A stretch of 64,000 nt of DNA from Lucifuga dentata (taxonomy: Eukaryota > Chordata > Actinopteri > Ophidiiformes > Bythitidae): positions 1,950 to 65,949 of the forward strand of contig VXCM01002180.1 in NCBI GenBank assembly GCA_014773175.1. The letters are read 5' to 3'. How positions within the stretch are numbered: the first letter of the stretch is position 1; each line of letters begins with the position of its first letter. Shown here in pieces: positions 35,290-48,668 of the stretch. Made by a program: the position numbers and the translations under genes. The notes beneath the pieces were generated by a model that had not been told where the DNA came from, did not search any database, and saw nothing but the letters and a program-made list of their open reading frames with translations.

Positions 35290-35805
35290 GGGAAAGGTTT
35301 GCAACTGAGTGGGTGGGTTGAGGGTCAGCATCTCTAAATCTGAGATCACAGTACTCTGAAAACTAAGGATTGTCCCCTGAGGTGCTGTTCCAAGTGCAGG
35401 AGTTCAGGTATCTGAGGGTCTTGTTCAGGAGTGAGGGTAGGATGGAGATTCAAGAAAGGATTGGTGAGGTATATCTGCAGTCATGTGGGTGCTGTTCTGG
35501 AATTTCACATCAAGAGAAAGATGAGCATAACGTCGTTCAGAGTAGAATCACTACTCCGTTTTATTGGAAGTAGTGAGTTGAGGTGGTTCATGCATCTGGT
35601 CAGGATGGCTCCCAGATACCTGTCTGAGGAGGTATATTGGGAAGATTTAATAGGGATTCATAATATATAATGGAGGGATTATAAGTAACTCATCTAATCT
35701 TGGAACTCCTCAAGCTTTCCTATGAATTCTGTGAGGAAGTGGCTCAAGAGAGTGACATCTGGGCTACTTTGCTTAGCTTGTTGCTTCTGGTGGAAAATGA
35801 ATGGA
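35290..35805 (+). pseudogene. decayed LINE reverse-transcriptase 3' fragment
   Basis: Reading frames here encode fragments such as FRYLRVLFRSEGRM and LRWFMHLVRMAP. These resemble the C-terminal region of a LINE ORF2 common in fish (FKYLGVLF.SEGRM, LRW.GHLVRMP, from memory). The copy ends near GGAAAATGAATGGATAGAT, like the ATGGAT tail of that family. Frameshifts and stops make it inactive. It sits in ccdc9 intron 1. Confidence 0.6.
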
Positions 35806-36150
35806 TAGATTCTCTCAAATTTTAAATGTGTATTTTCAGGCTGACTGGTTTAATTTCTGGTAAAATTTCATATGAGAAAAAAATAACTTTTTATTGAGAA
35901 TTTTATGCGTAAATTTTAATGAGAGATTGTACTGTCAAATATTCAGAAATTCAGTTTATCGTCAACCCCTCATTTACAGTGGCATGAAATGAAAAAGCAT
36001 AATACTACCTATTCAGTTTCTATCAAGAGAACGATTAATCTTTCACCTTCAATTCAAAAAATGTGGCAGTTATTTAACATAAGGCAGGTATGGTGGGCCT
36101 TCTGTTTTATTGCAGCATCATTTTCATACTCTACATGTTTCTCATTACAG

Positions 36151-36203
36151 GAGGAAGAACCAGTCTACCACCTGTGCATGAAGACGGGGCATATGCAGCC
36201 ATG
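36151..36203 (+). CDS. ccdc9: ccdc9 exon 2, start codon at exon end
   Basis: Acceptor CTCATTACAG; the exon ends GCAGCCATG|GTGAGT, so only the initiator Met is coded here. The main ATG has G at -3. Two upstream ATGs in weaker contexts (36178 and 36192) share another frame, which runs across the splice and overlaps the main start. Confidence 0.8.
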
Positions 36204-39200
36204 GTGAGTAAGATGCTGAAAAGGCTGAGAATGTTATATATGCTTTTGCAAAATTAATATTCATACTAGCAGGAGGATAATAGAGACAAAACTTGGCAGT
36301 ATTTACCAAAAACATGGGCACTGGTGTCATATATTGGAGCTGATTGTGATGTGGGTGGAGGTGGTGGTGATGTAAGAAGCTGTTAATGTAGCTTCTTAAC
36401 AAAAACAAACACTGATTGTTCCATTTTATCGCTTATTTTACCAGATGGCTGAAAGGAAATGTCTGTATTAATGCAGTAGATCATGTTTACTGAGATTGCC
36501 TTTATTTCGCCCTTTTTTTCTTCTTCTATCAGTCTTCTGCGGTGGATCTCAAGACCAAGGAGGAAAAGGATGCAGAGCTGGACCGACGCATTGAAGCCCT
36601 GAGGAAGAAGAATGAAGCTCTGATGAAGCGGTACCAGGTAGGGTTTACACGCAAAATTTATCCTTTATTTGATATAATTGAAAAACGTATATATTACTGA
36701 AGGCTTCTGTGGTTTTAAGAATAACTAATGAAATTAAAACTGGGAACTAATTCTGAACACAGTTGTTTCATATATGGTCTTCTCTTCTGCTGTTGGGGAC
36801 CAACAGGAAATAGAAGCAGACAAGAAGAAGGCGGAACAGGAGGGCATTGCTGTGACCACACCTAGGAAGCCCCGCCCCCATGAGCCAGAGACCGACAGAA
36901 GAAAGAGTGGACTGGAGAAAGACAATTTCACTGTCACAGTGGATCTCTCTAAGCCTGCTGGGGTAAGACATCTGTGCTGTAATATATAAGCCCCTTTCAG
37001 ACATGGAGGTGATTCATAAAACACAGTGCCAGATTCAACAGGTCAGTGTTAGCCATGCAGCTTTGACTGTGCTGCACAAAGATTTGATTAGACAAACATC
37101 CTGGCTGTGCTGAGATGATCGCCCACTGTTATAGCAATGTTACAATATTGTTTGTAACATCAGATCACAGTGTGGAGTGAAATTTAGACAGCATATTGAA
37201 ATTTAACAACATTTATTTTTCTCTGTATGTTCATTATCAAATTCAGTTCTTTTTTATGACATATTAACATTTACGACTGGGATATGAAAGCATAACATGC
37301 ACTATGTNATTCAGTTCTTTTTTATGACATATTAACATTTACGACTGGGATATGAAAGCATAACATGCACTATGTGACTAGAAACTAGAAACAGACAAAC
37401 AAAGCTGCTAAACACCTCATTGATTAAGGTGATATTGTTTTGTAGACAGCATATTATGTATAGAAAATGCACACAGAACATAAAATATGGTCGATCTGAT
37501 CTGCTCCTTCAATTAAAAAAAACAGTTTGTATATTACATTGAAAGTCCATATAAGCTGAAAACAATAAGCAATAAGAAAATGATCAGAAAGACTCATAGC
37601 ACTGTCATATGTTATAAACTGTCATAAAGAGTTGATTGAGAAGTTCTGAGCCTAACATATAAAGCTCTAACTCTGATGTAGTTTTTTATTCTTCAACAAA
37701 ATCTCACAATTCTTCATTTTTGCCAATGATGCTGGAGGGATTTTTATCCCAGTTTCCTAGAAGTGTAAAACAAAAAAAATCCTCCACAGCTGGAATGACA
37801 TCACCATCTGAGGCCAAACAGGTTTCAGCTGTAGACTTTTCATGTCTGGAAAAAGGTGGAACTATGAGAAGAATAAATTAGCTGAATAGGGGGCTGCTGA
37901 ACTTCTTCAAAGCCACAGTTATGTATTCCAGCTAGCAAGTACATAATAACGGCAGGTTCGCTTTGCTTCTCCATTTGTACATTACAAACAACCTTTAGTG
38001 CCCCAGAAACTTGTACATTAGAATGACTGAGCTGAAATGGATACAGCTGATGTGCAAAAACACTTCAAGAATTATATTATTTCTGAGAAATTACAGCTCT
38101 TACTTATTTACTCACTAATGTGTAAGGCTCAGAACTTATCATTCAGCCAGTATTTTCATTCCACTCAGCTTCTTGTTGGCTGTAGAGGGTGAAGTTGGTG
38201 TTAATCAGGTCCAGTGGGGGGTGACAGTGATCTGATGGAGCAATCAGTTCCTGTTGAGGTCCTGCTGTAGTCCAGATTTTCTCTGAAATGACCACAGCTG
38301 ACTGCAGAGCTCCTGTGTTCAAGCAGCAAAGGTTAACAAGAAAGAAGGAGCTGGAAGCAGCAGGCAAGCCTTTACCTGACCTGTGTACCTGTCTGGATCA
38401 ATATCAGTGGTCAGAAGGTCAAACTCTGTTCATTGGGCTGTAAATCTTTCTTAAAGCTTGACTACACACTGCTGATTCTCATGATTAAGAACTCAGTTTT
38501 CTGTCTCGTTTCAGTTCGTATCCTCTGTCTTTCTCTGAGTTTATCACATCGGATGTGGCATAATCCATGCCCCAATTAGCCTCCTCTTCTTTTATAAGGC
38601 ATGAATCTTCATAAAGGAGACTGAGCAGATTTAAAGAATAAAAGGGTAACGTTGAGGACAGGATGTAGCCAACATAACTTTATTCTGGACAAATACAATA
38701 TGAGCTCTCATTAGGGGTTTTAGGATTAAGACTCTCACAGATGACACATGTGGAATGGAGAAGAATTCAACTAAAGTACAAATTTACATTTTATCTTGTT
38801 TCGTTTGAGTCATTATTAGACTCTGAGAGACTTAAAAGTATCAACCTTTTCACAAGAAAAATCAAGGAAGCTCAAAAAAATAGATAATCCATTCGTCTGG
38901 AAGGTATGAAGTAAAATTCAAAGATAAAGTTAAAATTCCGACTTTGCGTAAGGAATATTGCACAACAAATAGTTTAAAGAATGCACAAACTATGTTTCAC
39001 AAAGTTGCTGATGTTTTTTTTCTTGATCCTTGACATATGTCACATGTTTTCCTGCAGGAGAAAAGAGTCGTGAATGACTGGAAACCTGGAACGCCCCGTG
39101 GCCGGAAAACATCAGAGGAAAGTGACGGCCACAGTCCCTCCAGGAGGATGGGGTCAGGACGAGTGGGTCGAGGAGGTCAGAGAGGAGGAGGAGGAGGACG

Positions 39201-42200
39201 TCAGGAGAGGAGAGAGTGGGATCCCAGACCTGACAGACCAACCAGAGATGGAGAACCTGGTGATGGAGGAGGACAGGGACGAAGAGGAGGAAGGAGAGGA
39301 AGAGGAGGAGCAGGAGGAGCAGGAGGAGCAGGAGGAGCAGGAGGAGTAGGAGGAGTAGGAGGAGGGACACAGGCTGGCATGGACAGGAAATCCAAGGTGA
39401 TAATGCTGATGAAGTAGAGGAGATTTAGTTTTTGATTACACCTGCTGATTTTTTTCAGTATAGGAATTCAGACCAACGTATTTTCATAATGAGGCAACAG
39501 TAGAAGCGTAGATCTACAGTTCTCAGTAAAATATTGAAATAAAATTGTTTTTTAGTGTAAATGCTCTTCGTTGATGATGCGGCTGTGTGTGGTGGTTGCT
39601 TTGTGTACAGGAATGGGAAGAAAAGAGACGACAGAACATTGAGAAGATGAACGAAGAAATGGAGAAAATAGCGGAATACGAGAGAGGACAGCGGGTACGA
39701 CAGGTTCTACACATTAGTTTTAAGGCATTTTGCTCTTTACTGATTTGTAGTGGTTAATGGCTAATTATCAATTTACAAAGTATGAATAAAAAATGAATTT
39801 TAATATAAGATGCCAAAATATGACAGGCATTTACATCTAATACTCTTTTCCGTAGCCGGATGGAGACAAGCCTATCCGCAACTTCTTGGATGACCCTCGA
39901 CGATCAGGCCCGGTGCCAGACATCGATCGCAAGGAGGGCAGCAGGAGACACGTACGAAACTGGGGAGGGCTGGACTTTGACAACGTGAAGACAGGAGCTG
40001 AACTGGAGAAAGAGTGGACCGTGAGTAGTGCTAGCAGGGCTAACGTTCTAATGTAGCATTGCTAATTTTCCTCTAATTTCCTTTCCAAACTTTCCTGCAT
40101 CTCCAGAGTCGAAGACCTGGTCCGAAAGGCTCCGTGGACATGACCGTGTCCATGACAGGCCGGGAGAGAGCGGAGTACCTGCGCTGGAAGAAGGAGCGTG
40201 AGCAGATTGATGAGGAAAGACTGGCACGCCATCGTAATGCCACGGGCCAGTGGAGACGAGAGTGGGACGCACAGAAGACGGAGAACATGTGAGGGNAAAG
40301 AGTGTCAAAATTCAGTTACTGTAAATAACATGTTTCAACTGATCCGCTACATGGCATCTAGAAAATTTTGCCAGGCTGCTGCTAGCTGAGCATCGTGGAT
40401 TTAATGAAAAATTCTTTTGTTAGCAAAATATATGATCTTTAAAAAAAAATCTTTTGTTAGACAGGTAAACCCATTTTGGCTTGTTAAAATGCCATTTCTG
40501 CCAAACCTGCAAACAATAAACAAGTCCTCAGAAATGATGTTTGGTCACTTTTGAGGCTGTTTTTGTTGCGTACAGATTGAGTCAGTACATTTACACGCTA
40601 ACTATACTCTACTTTTGTCTGTACTGCGATTAAGGCAGTAATGTAAGTAAGAGCACACATGGATGGAATAATAGAAGTCTGTGGTTTGTGTGTTGTGTAA
40701 TTGGAGTATGAGGAGAGTTCCAGGTGAGGAAATGCATGCAGAGGTGGCTTACATGCCTGAATAAATGGAGTTAAAATCACATAATCCAAGTCTGTTCATA
40801 TCACCCATTTTGCATGTTTGAGCCTAATATATTCAATTTTCATACACATAAGGTACTGACTATTTCCCAAAGGATAAAACCGCATTTCAGCTTTCCTGAT
40901 ATTTTGCAAAATCTCTTAATCTTTCAAAATCAAATATGCAAGCGATACACCCACCTTAAAAATCGATGGTAATACTATGCTAATAGTTATGCTTGTGAAG
41001 TCATGGTCATTTAAATTTTTTGATAAATGCAGGTCTTCTTTGGGACTATATTCCCTGGTGGAGACATACATTAACTCTGCTCTTTTTATTGCACTTAAAC
41101 ACTAAAATTATGAAACTTCAAAAAAAAACCCTGAATACACGTCTTGTTCACGATGATGGATTACCTATCCCAAGAACAGTTTCAAGTATCAACAAAGTTG
41201 ATTTTAATAGTGTACCAGAATGAACTGAAACCAGTGGTGGTCTGGAAGGTAGGATTTTTTATTTATTTTTTTTTAACTCACTGTTCCAGTAGTATGCTTT
41301 GGGAAATTGTCAATAACATTACATGTATGAAAATTGAATATATTAGGCTCAAACATGCAAAATGGGTGGTATGGTCNTAACATTACATGTATGAAAATTG
41401 AATATATTAGGCTCAAACATGCAAAATGGGTGGTATGGTCCTTAAATATATTTTTTCAAGCACGTCATGTAAACACTATAATTAGATTAATTACCTTAAT
41501 CCAAGTGTAATTTCAAAAGTTTTAGAAGACCATAACGGGGATTTTGCATGTTCAAGCCAAATAAAAAAGGTAGAAAAAACAATTCCAATATTTAGGCTCC
41601 AGTATTATGTTTTGGAAAATGGTTGACAGTAATATAACTTGTACTTGTATTTATTGGGCTCAAACATGTAAAATCACCAATGTGCTCCTTTAAAGTGCTT
41701 GTAAACATACTGAATGATTCAAACATCAAAAAAATCAATCACATAACAATCAAGCATAAAATTATTTTCTAGAATCAATTATTTTTATTTATTTTTTTTA
41801 AATTGTAGAATTAATCAGACATGGCTTTTCAGATTTATCTTTTAAGAATTCAGCTTTTTTCAAGGGAGATCTGATCAACACACTGAGTATGATGTTCATA
41901 TTTTCAAGCATTTGTCCTGCCCTTTGACTTGATAATTAAACTGAATTTAAATTTAATTTTGAGATAATAAACATTTAGAATGCCTTTTTGGAACACACAG
42001 GCAGACTTAAGTCCAGGGCTACAAACAGCTTTGATTTTTTTATAAATATGGAAGAAACTCTCAGTTACTGAATTTTGTATAAAACAATGTAAGGATCTAC
42101 AAGCAATACAGAATAATGCAAATGAAACAAATTGATTTCTGTAGAAAATAAATCAGAATAATCTCATTTTGCTGGCAGATTATTTAACTTGTTTTATATA

Positions 42201-44300
42201 AAGTAGACTTATCAACAGGCAAAAACGACTTTACGATGACAGATGATGAAAAGGTGATTGTAACCCTGCTGTGATTTTCACAGGTTCAAGGAGGACGCAC
42301 ATGTGTCCTCTGAGGGCACGACGTCAGAGCAGGGTGGCAGGAGAGGCAAGTGCTAACACACACACGCACACATGCACATGCTCTGTTTCCTACCAGATGT
42401 GTCCCTGTCAAGATGCTGTTGCTGTGGTTACACAACATCTGATAAAGAAGGAGACCATCGCTCCTTTCCACCCATCCTCTAACATAAAGGGCCAGTGCAT
42501 GTTTAGCGCGGATGCAAACGTGTGTCCTGGTGTGGTTCTTGTCTTTCCATGACCACATTCTTCAGCGTCAGGGCGGTGGCGCTGTCCCCACTTCTTTGTT
42601 TAGTCTTGTCATATTGGTCATGTAGATTTTCCCACTTCATGCTACAGGAATTTCTCAGACCCCAGAGTACAGACTATCTCCTCCCAGGAGGTGGCAGCCA
42701 TTTGTCAGTCTTTATAATCCTTCATGGAGGAATCATTCAGGTGCTGGTACTTCCTCGCTTCCTCTGCTATTTGCTCGTCAAAGGTTACTGTTGGTTGTTT
42801 TTCTGTCCTTCTCACTCCCTTTCTCCTTCATACTTCCCCTGCCTTCATACCTCTTCTATTGGCCAGTTGTTGGTGAAGGCATATTTACATCAAGCGGATG
42901 CCATCCATATTGTTTTAAATTTCAGGGGCTGTGCAACCTCACGAGCAAATGATGCCTCCGCGGTGAGCTGTTTTAGCAACAATTACATCAGGTTTTCCCC
43001 GCACCCACTGTCGCGTCTGTGTTTAACATAAACCAGCATTAACACATGCACAGACACACCAACACACACAAAAAACCCCCACACCATCACAGGACACAAC
43101 ACCAGCTGCTGCCCTGCCTCCCACCCAGCTGATTAAAGATGTTATGTAAATTCGAGTTGATTAAGCTCGTTATGTAAAAGCTCGTTGTATTTCCCCTGAG
43201 TCCAAATCAACCTCTTAAGCCTCAGTCATGCTGATCTGAGAGGAGGTGATGGCTCATGTGCGTTAATTCTGTTTCAGTGAAGTGTGATGGTAAAAACACA
43301 TGGACTGGATAAAGTGTCGACGACAGGTGGTCACCATGAGGTCAACAACCAGCAGAGTAAACAAGCCAAGAAAATGAGACACAGCAAATGACTTCTAGTA
43401 TAAATTAGGGCTGCTAACTTTTTCTTTTAGATTGTCCATTTTGTCAGATCTGCAACCAAAATAATCCAGATAATTTCATCTTTGCATCAAAGTAAAACAA
43501 ATCTCAGGGGTCGTCGTTTTTATTCTCCGTGTTGCAGAGGAGCATTCCAGATTTTCACCAAAATGCTCAAAATCTGCATTTAAATGTTCCACCACTGTCT
43601 CCACAGTTACTGACTGAAAAGGTGCACAAGAAATGCTCGTAATAAACAAAGACTCCTTGCAAAATGTTCGACCCCAACGACTGAGCTGACAATTTGCACG
43701 GGACTGATATTATCAGGTGATCTCTCAAATAAAGGAGGTAATTTGTGATGGAATTTTTACTCTGAAATTTACAGATATAGAAGGCTGGTAAAGGATTAAA
43801 ATCACAGACGAACCTCTGAACCTCTGCGGTTATTACAGATCACATGAGGTCTGTGTGGAATATTAGTCCTGTGTGAATACGGCTTTAGTTTATCTTTGTA
43901 AAATGATGAACATATCAAGGTCCTTTCAAGTAACCTTCATTAGAAAGTAAATGATTATAATTACAAATACAGTACAAAATACTAATATTACAAACCCAAC
44001 AAAATGTATTAAACGTGAATTAAGAATATGGTTTAGATATTCATATCAATGCAGAATATGACATTTATTTATTTTTCTGTACCTGCCAACATGCAGATAA
44101 GCTGTAATAAGCAGATATCAGGCGATAATATCAGCCCTTCAAATATATTCATCAGGTTCTGTAAATAATTGTGATATCAGGTGGGCAAAAGGATCCTAAT
44201 TATAAAATCAGCCATGATCTTACAGCTCTGCATCAGTGTGACGATGCTTATTGGTTTGCGTGGTTATGATTTGTTTTTATGTGAAACGTTCTTTGATGGC

Positions 44301-44337
<37 letters not shown>

Positions 44338-47300
44338 GATGTGTGTGTGTCCTCTCTGCAGCCAGGGGGCGTATCTCCCGTAGAGAGCCTCGGGGCAGGG
44401 CCTCAGGTTAGATCACAGCATGGGACTGAGACTGAAGTGTGTGTCTGTCTGAAGCGCAACAGCTGCATTAAAACCAAACACACCCAATTCACCACCTCCA
44501 GCTATACTGACAATTTTTGATTTTCAATCATATTTGGTTTATTTAATAGTCACTAGTCACCTTCCTTATGCTTCTGCTTCTCTATCCAGACCTCCTTATT
44601 TTTCCCAAATTTTATTTAGATTTTCTTCTAGAATTTCTTCACCCTTACATTTGAAATGTCTAGATTCAATTATTTTCTAAGAATAATTAAATAATTAGGA
44701 ATAATTTTAAATAGAAGTACTGCAAAAAAAAAAAAACTTTCAAGAATAAACTGTGGAAGAATTTTCTAGAATTAATTAGATTTCTGGAATTAATCCTTTT
44801 TTCTTTTTTTTCATTAGATTTTTTTTGTAAATTTTTAAAATAAGTTTCTGTGATTTTTTTTTTATGTGTTTTTCTCCATAGAATAAAAAAAGAATCATGT
44901 AAACAAAACAAAAAAAAAACATGAGAATTGAGAATTTGTTTTAAATATTTTATTTCTACAATTGTTTCAGTTTTTTGGGAGAAATGTATTTTTCCCTCTG
45001 ATTTATTTCTATTTTTTAGAACAGAAAACTAAATCTAAACTTTTAGTCTCAATCAAAAACTGATTTTATACACAGAGCAGATGTTTTGACTAAAATTCCA
45101 GATGTTATAACTCCATTTCTCCTCAATGTGTTGAGTCTGATTACCCATCAGAATCGGAGCTTGTAGCAGATCTTATTAACTTATTCATTATTATTAATTT
45201 AAATTAATGTTTTAGTTGCAACTTCAGATATTTAAAGTCTGCATTTGTTTTGGCTGTGTGCGCGCGTGTGCGTGCATGCGTGTGTGTTTTGTCTTCGTCA
45301 CAGCTCGAGCTGCTCTGTTCTATCCTCGTCTTCATCTTCTTCCTTTCCTCCTCACTGCTCCCTTCATCCACTTTGTACTGGTGTCTTTCTCTGTCTTATC
45401 TTCTTTCTTTTTGTAGCCTTTCCTCACTCTCCTTCCTTTCTCTTGTCATCACTCTTCTTCCTCCTCTCACATCTTTCCTTTGCCTGTTTTCTCTTTCTCC
45501 CACATCCCTCTCTTTGTTTCTCCTCTCTTGTCTTACATCTTCTCTTTTCTCACACCTTCCTCTCCCCTCTGTCTCCTCTCCTTTTGTCCTTCCCTCCCTT
45601 TGACTGCTCTCTCTCTTTCTTTCCTTTACCTTCCTCTGCCTTAATGGTTTCTCCTCTCCTTCCTTTCATTCATTCTCATTTTCCCGCATGATGAAATTGT
45701 TGGAGGGCCATTTACTGAAAATCAGAAAAGGTGGTGCATTATACATTGCTCATTTATATACACGGTATGATGGAAATTGCTAATTGGATCTAAAGGAAAT
45801 TTCTGTGAAGGATGTGTGTCATTCCTGCATAAAGCTGCACTGACCTTCACAGCGTTTATCATTTGTTATGCATGTTGTCTTTCAAGCTGGTGAATGGCTA
45901 ATGAAGAAACATTTATTTTCCAACTATAGATCTGCATTAAAATCTGTTGTTATCGGTTTACTTATGTCCTCTCACTCTTTAATAGAAATGAATACAGAGA
46001 AAAGAATAGAAATAAATGGATAATTCAGTATATGCTACAAAATTTTAACATAGCCAGAAATTTCTAAATAAAACGGGTTTTTTTTTTAAACAAACTCTTG
46101 TTTTGTGGATTTTATTTCATAATTATTTTGGATCCTTTATGTTGATTTATATATTCTTTCCTTCAGATGACAATAAACGACCTCCTAAAGCTCCAACGTT
46201 TGGCGACTTCCTCTCCCAGGGCCGGAGCCAAGGGGGTCGAGGGGACCGGAGCCGAGGGAAAGGCCGAGGACAGAAAGAGAGCTACAGGTAGATCTGAGTT
46301 CATGTGACATGTATCTGAAGGGTTTTTGTTGATCAGAAAATTCATAGTTTAGGGCAGTTCATCTTGAGTATTTTTTTTGTTTAAACTCTGGAGTGTTTCC
46401 CCTTTAAGTTTAGTCTGTTCAGGCATATCTGAAACAGCAATTGAACTTGGTTCCACACTGAGTCCACCCCTGCTAAGTGGTCCGGTTATTGGTGTGGAAT
46501 GGTTCTTTTGTGGTAATACAATTATTAAGATCCAGTTGGCATGATCTGCACTAGTCCTGAACCAACTACAAGGCAGTCTATTGATCTGTAGATTGAAATA
46601 GAACCGGAGAGGATTGCGTGTGGTTCACGCTTCGCTAAAGCTGTGGTAAAGTTTGTTTAACATCAGAGCGCTCATCAGATATCCCCTATTTAAAACCAAT
46701 AAGGGCGCCAGACATAAAACAAACTTTATCTCGATTAAGCTACACTTTTGATTAGATATACCAGTTGAAACAACAAACCTATCTAGCACGTGTTCAGATT
46801 AACATGTTGAAGGTTAGCATGTGGTTGTATATTCTCAGTATGTTGCTCACTTCTCCTGTTCCGCATCTGAAGGCAAACATCTTCTTCACATCATGTGAAG
46901 TCTTGAAGTCAAATTCAGCTTCTGCTGTCATAGTTTTCTTGGTATACAGACCAAATAATGCCTATAACTAGGAAAATATCCCAATTCCATCTTTGTTCCA
47001 TATTAGTTAGTTTTAATATTTATTAGTATTTAGTTTTAGTTAGTTAGTTTTAGTACAGTAAACATTTTCCTGTTTTGATTTTCTTTCTCATGCCCCCTGA
47101 CATTTCCCAATGAGCAGAGCAAGTGTTCTCACGTGACTTTTGGTGATATATTTTTGGTTTGATTGGATGTCTGCCTGTGAGACACTGAACCAAGAAAATG
47201 CATAATATGCTGTAGAAATTTTTTGTGAAGCATTATTTTGTGAGTTTGGTGCAAAGCGTCTGGTTTGTGTTGCATGCACTGAACCATTGATGTCTGGATG

Positions 47301-48365
47301 CCATTGACAGCATGCATGACAACCGCTGGGAAGGAGAAAAAGAAGATGAGGAGAATGAAAAGGAAGACAAAATAAAGAAAGAGGAAAAGACCAAGAAGAA
47401 GGAAAAGGAGAAGGATGAAGAAAAACCAAAAACTCCAGCTCCACAGGTAGTTGAATTTCTTACAGCAAACTACTCAATTTCGACGCAACTTTTCAATTAT
47501 TTTTACAAAAATGTAAATGTTGTGTCCTTTCTCAGGTGGAGGAGAAGAATGTAGATGGAGAAGAAGATGAAGATGAGTGGGAGGATGCCAGTGATGGAGA
47601 AGACGACAAGGACACAGTGGAAGAAGGAAGTAATGAGGGGGAACATGAAGCCAAGAATGGTGAAAAGAAAGACAGTGAGAAACCATCCGGGAGTAAAGAC
47701 AACTCCCCCACATCTCCTACTCCTCGATCTCAACGTGCATCGGCAGGAAGCCCCAAAGAGCAGCGGACTCCCAGGTCAAAGGTCCACATCCCGTCAGTGG
47801 CCCAGGATTCACCGGAAGGAGGCAAGCCCATCAGCCCCTTCTCCCTGTTGGATGGCCACCAACCTGTGTCAGACTGGGGAGAGGAGATGGAGATGCTGTC
47901 GCCTCGGAGCAGCATGGGAGGCGAGAGCCCGCTGAAACCCCCCAGCACTGAGGTCAGTCCCCCCCAGAACAAGGGTCAGGACGAGGCAAAGAGCCTGGCC
48001 TCCAGTGAACCTGCTGAACCTGAGAAAGATGCAGATAGAGGTGAGGACAGTTAGAACGTTTACACTTACAGATGAGTTTTAGGATGATGTTATTCCTGCA
48101 ATATTCTGTGTAAATCCAATCGTTGTTGCTGCTTTATCACTCAGTAAAAGGTGAGTTAATGTCTACGACGATAATTAAGCAAAGTTAGCCATGCAGAAAA
48201 TACAACATGTCACTCCTTCAATGTTTTTAGCCACTATAGCAACCCCATAAGACTGTAAATACCATTACACAGCAGAATTTTAGCTCCTTACCACACGTGG
48301 GGCAAATATTTTAAGTTTGGTTTGGGGCTTCACAGGAAAGGCTCTCTCTTCTGTTTCTATCCTTA

Positions 48366-48399
<34 letters not shown>

Positions 48400-48615
48400 C
48401 CCTTCTGTTCTCCTGGATTTTTCTCAGAGTGCTCTGGAAAGGTTAATTCCTGTCTGAAATGTAACTCTCCACTCCTGTCTCCTCTTTTAATTGCATCTGC
48501 TTGATTCTCCTTTTCTTGTCTAGACTTCTCCCCCCACACTTACTAACTCCTCTGCTCTCTGCCTCCATCACCACCGCCCTTCCACCATATTCTTTTCCTG
48601 TCTCCTCCATCCACC

Positions 48616-48668
<53 letters not shown>

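Noticed and set aside
39074..39349. Glu-rich frame overlapping ccdc9 exon 5
   Set aside because: Frame-shifted reading of the GGA-rich repeat; the Gly/Arg frame is the one that joins in phase with neighbouring exons.
42522..43031. 169-codon open frame in ccdc9 intron 9
   Set aside because: Begins with GTG rather than ATG, has no recognisable domain, and sits inside an intron whose flanking exons join in phase.
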